Shown here piece after piece: positions 5,771-5,790 of a stretch of DNA of 5,790 bases (position 1 is its first letter; every line of letters starts with the position of its first letter). The notes under the pieces were generated by a model. It was not told the origin of the DNA. It saw nothing but the letters and a program-made list of their open reading frames with translations, and did no database searches. The DNA lies in assembly GCA_002314055.1 (NCBI GenBank), contig DCBP01000044.1:1-5790 (forward strand). The letters run 5' to 3'. The translations under genes and the position numbers were made by a program. The stretch is from Prevotella sp. UBA1104 (GTDB lineage: Bacteria > Bacteroidota > Bacteroidia > Bacteroidales > Bacteroidaceae).

Positions 5771-5789
5771 TTATCTTTGCATAAGATAA
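5771..5789 (+). promoter_or_regulatory. Putative -7 element for a rightward gene outside the window, within an inverted repeat
   Basis: TATCTTTG at 5772-5779 matches TAnnTTTG on the plus strand, pointing out of the window. It overlaps a perfect 7-bp inverted repeat, TTATCTT/AAGATAA (5771-5777 and 5783-5789, 5-nt spacer), which would cover the start site and could be an operator. No clear -33 element is seen. The downstream gene is not in the window. Confidence 0.4.
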
Positions 5790-5790
5790 G

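Overview
The window looks like chromosomal DNA of a Bacteroidales bacterium, most likely Prevotella or a close relative. The evidence is the moderately AT-rich composition, five matches to the Bacteroidota housekeeping promoter -7 motif (TAnnTTTG) placed where promoters are expected, a DUF3256-type secreted protein, a fused HisB of the Bacteroidetes type, and the typical wording of the HisF and HisB motifs. The genus is inferred from recalled family resemblance, not from a database search.

Left part (1 to about 600): accessory debris plus a likely RNA gene. It holds the possible tail of an unidentified ORF containing a 17-bp direct repeat, then a 53-codon ORF (177-338). That ORF resembles the N-terminal zinc-ribbon start of DUF6371-type proteins of Bacteroidetes mobile elements, but it is cut off before the second cysteine pair. 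About 265 bp of non-coding DNA follow. On the minus strand, a Bacteroidota-type promoter (542-572) sits only about 70 nt upstream of a good intrinsic terminator (466-503). This makes a compact candidate small RNA of about 72 nt with no credible ORF.

Middle (605-3660): a minus-strand gene for a signal-peptide-bearing DUF3256-like protein is divergent from the plus-strand histidine cluster hisH-hisA-hisF. A 277-bp region with promoter motifs in both directions separates them. HisH and HisF form imidazole-glycerol-phosphate synthase, and HisA supplies the substrate of HisF. hisA and hisF overlap by 4 nt.

Right part (3661-5790): hisB, the fused histidinol-phosphatase/IGP dehydratase that acts on the product of HisHF, lies convergently with only 4 nt between its stop and that of hisF. 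It sits 37 nt downstream of a six-helix membrane protein of unknown function and probably shares its transcript. The window ends in a short region with -7 motifs facing both ways, so another gene probably begins just beyond the right edge. hisG, hisD, hisC and hisI/E are not in the window.

No CRISPR array, tRNA, rRNA or intact mobile element is visible, and the genes are mostly ordinary. The items most worth a second look are the candidate small RNA, the truncated zinc-ribbon fragment, the lost zinc ligands in HisB, and the split, convergent arrangement of the his genes.
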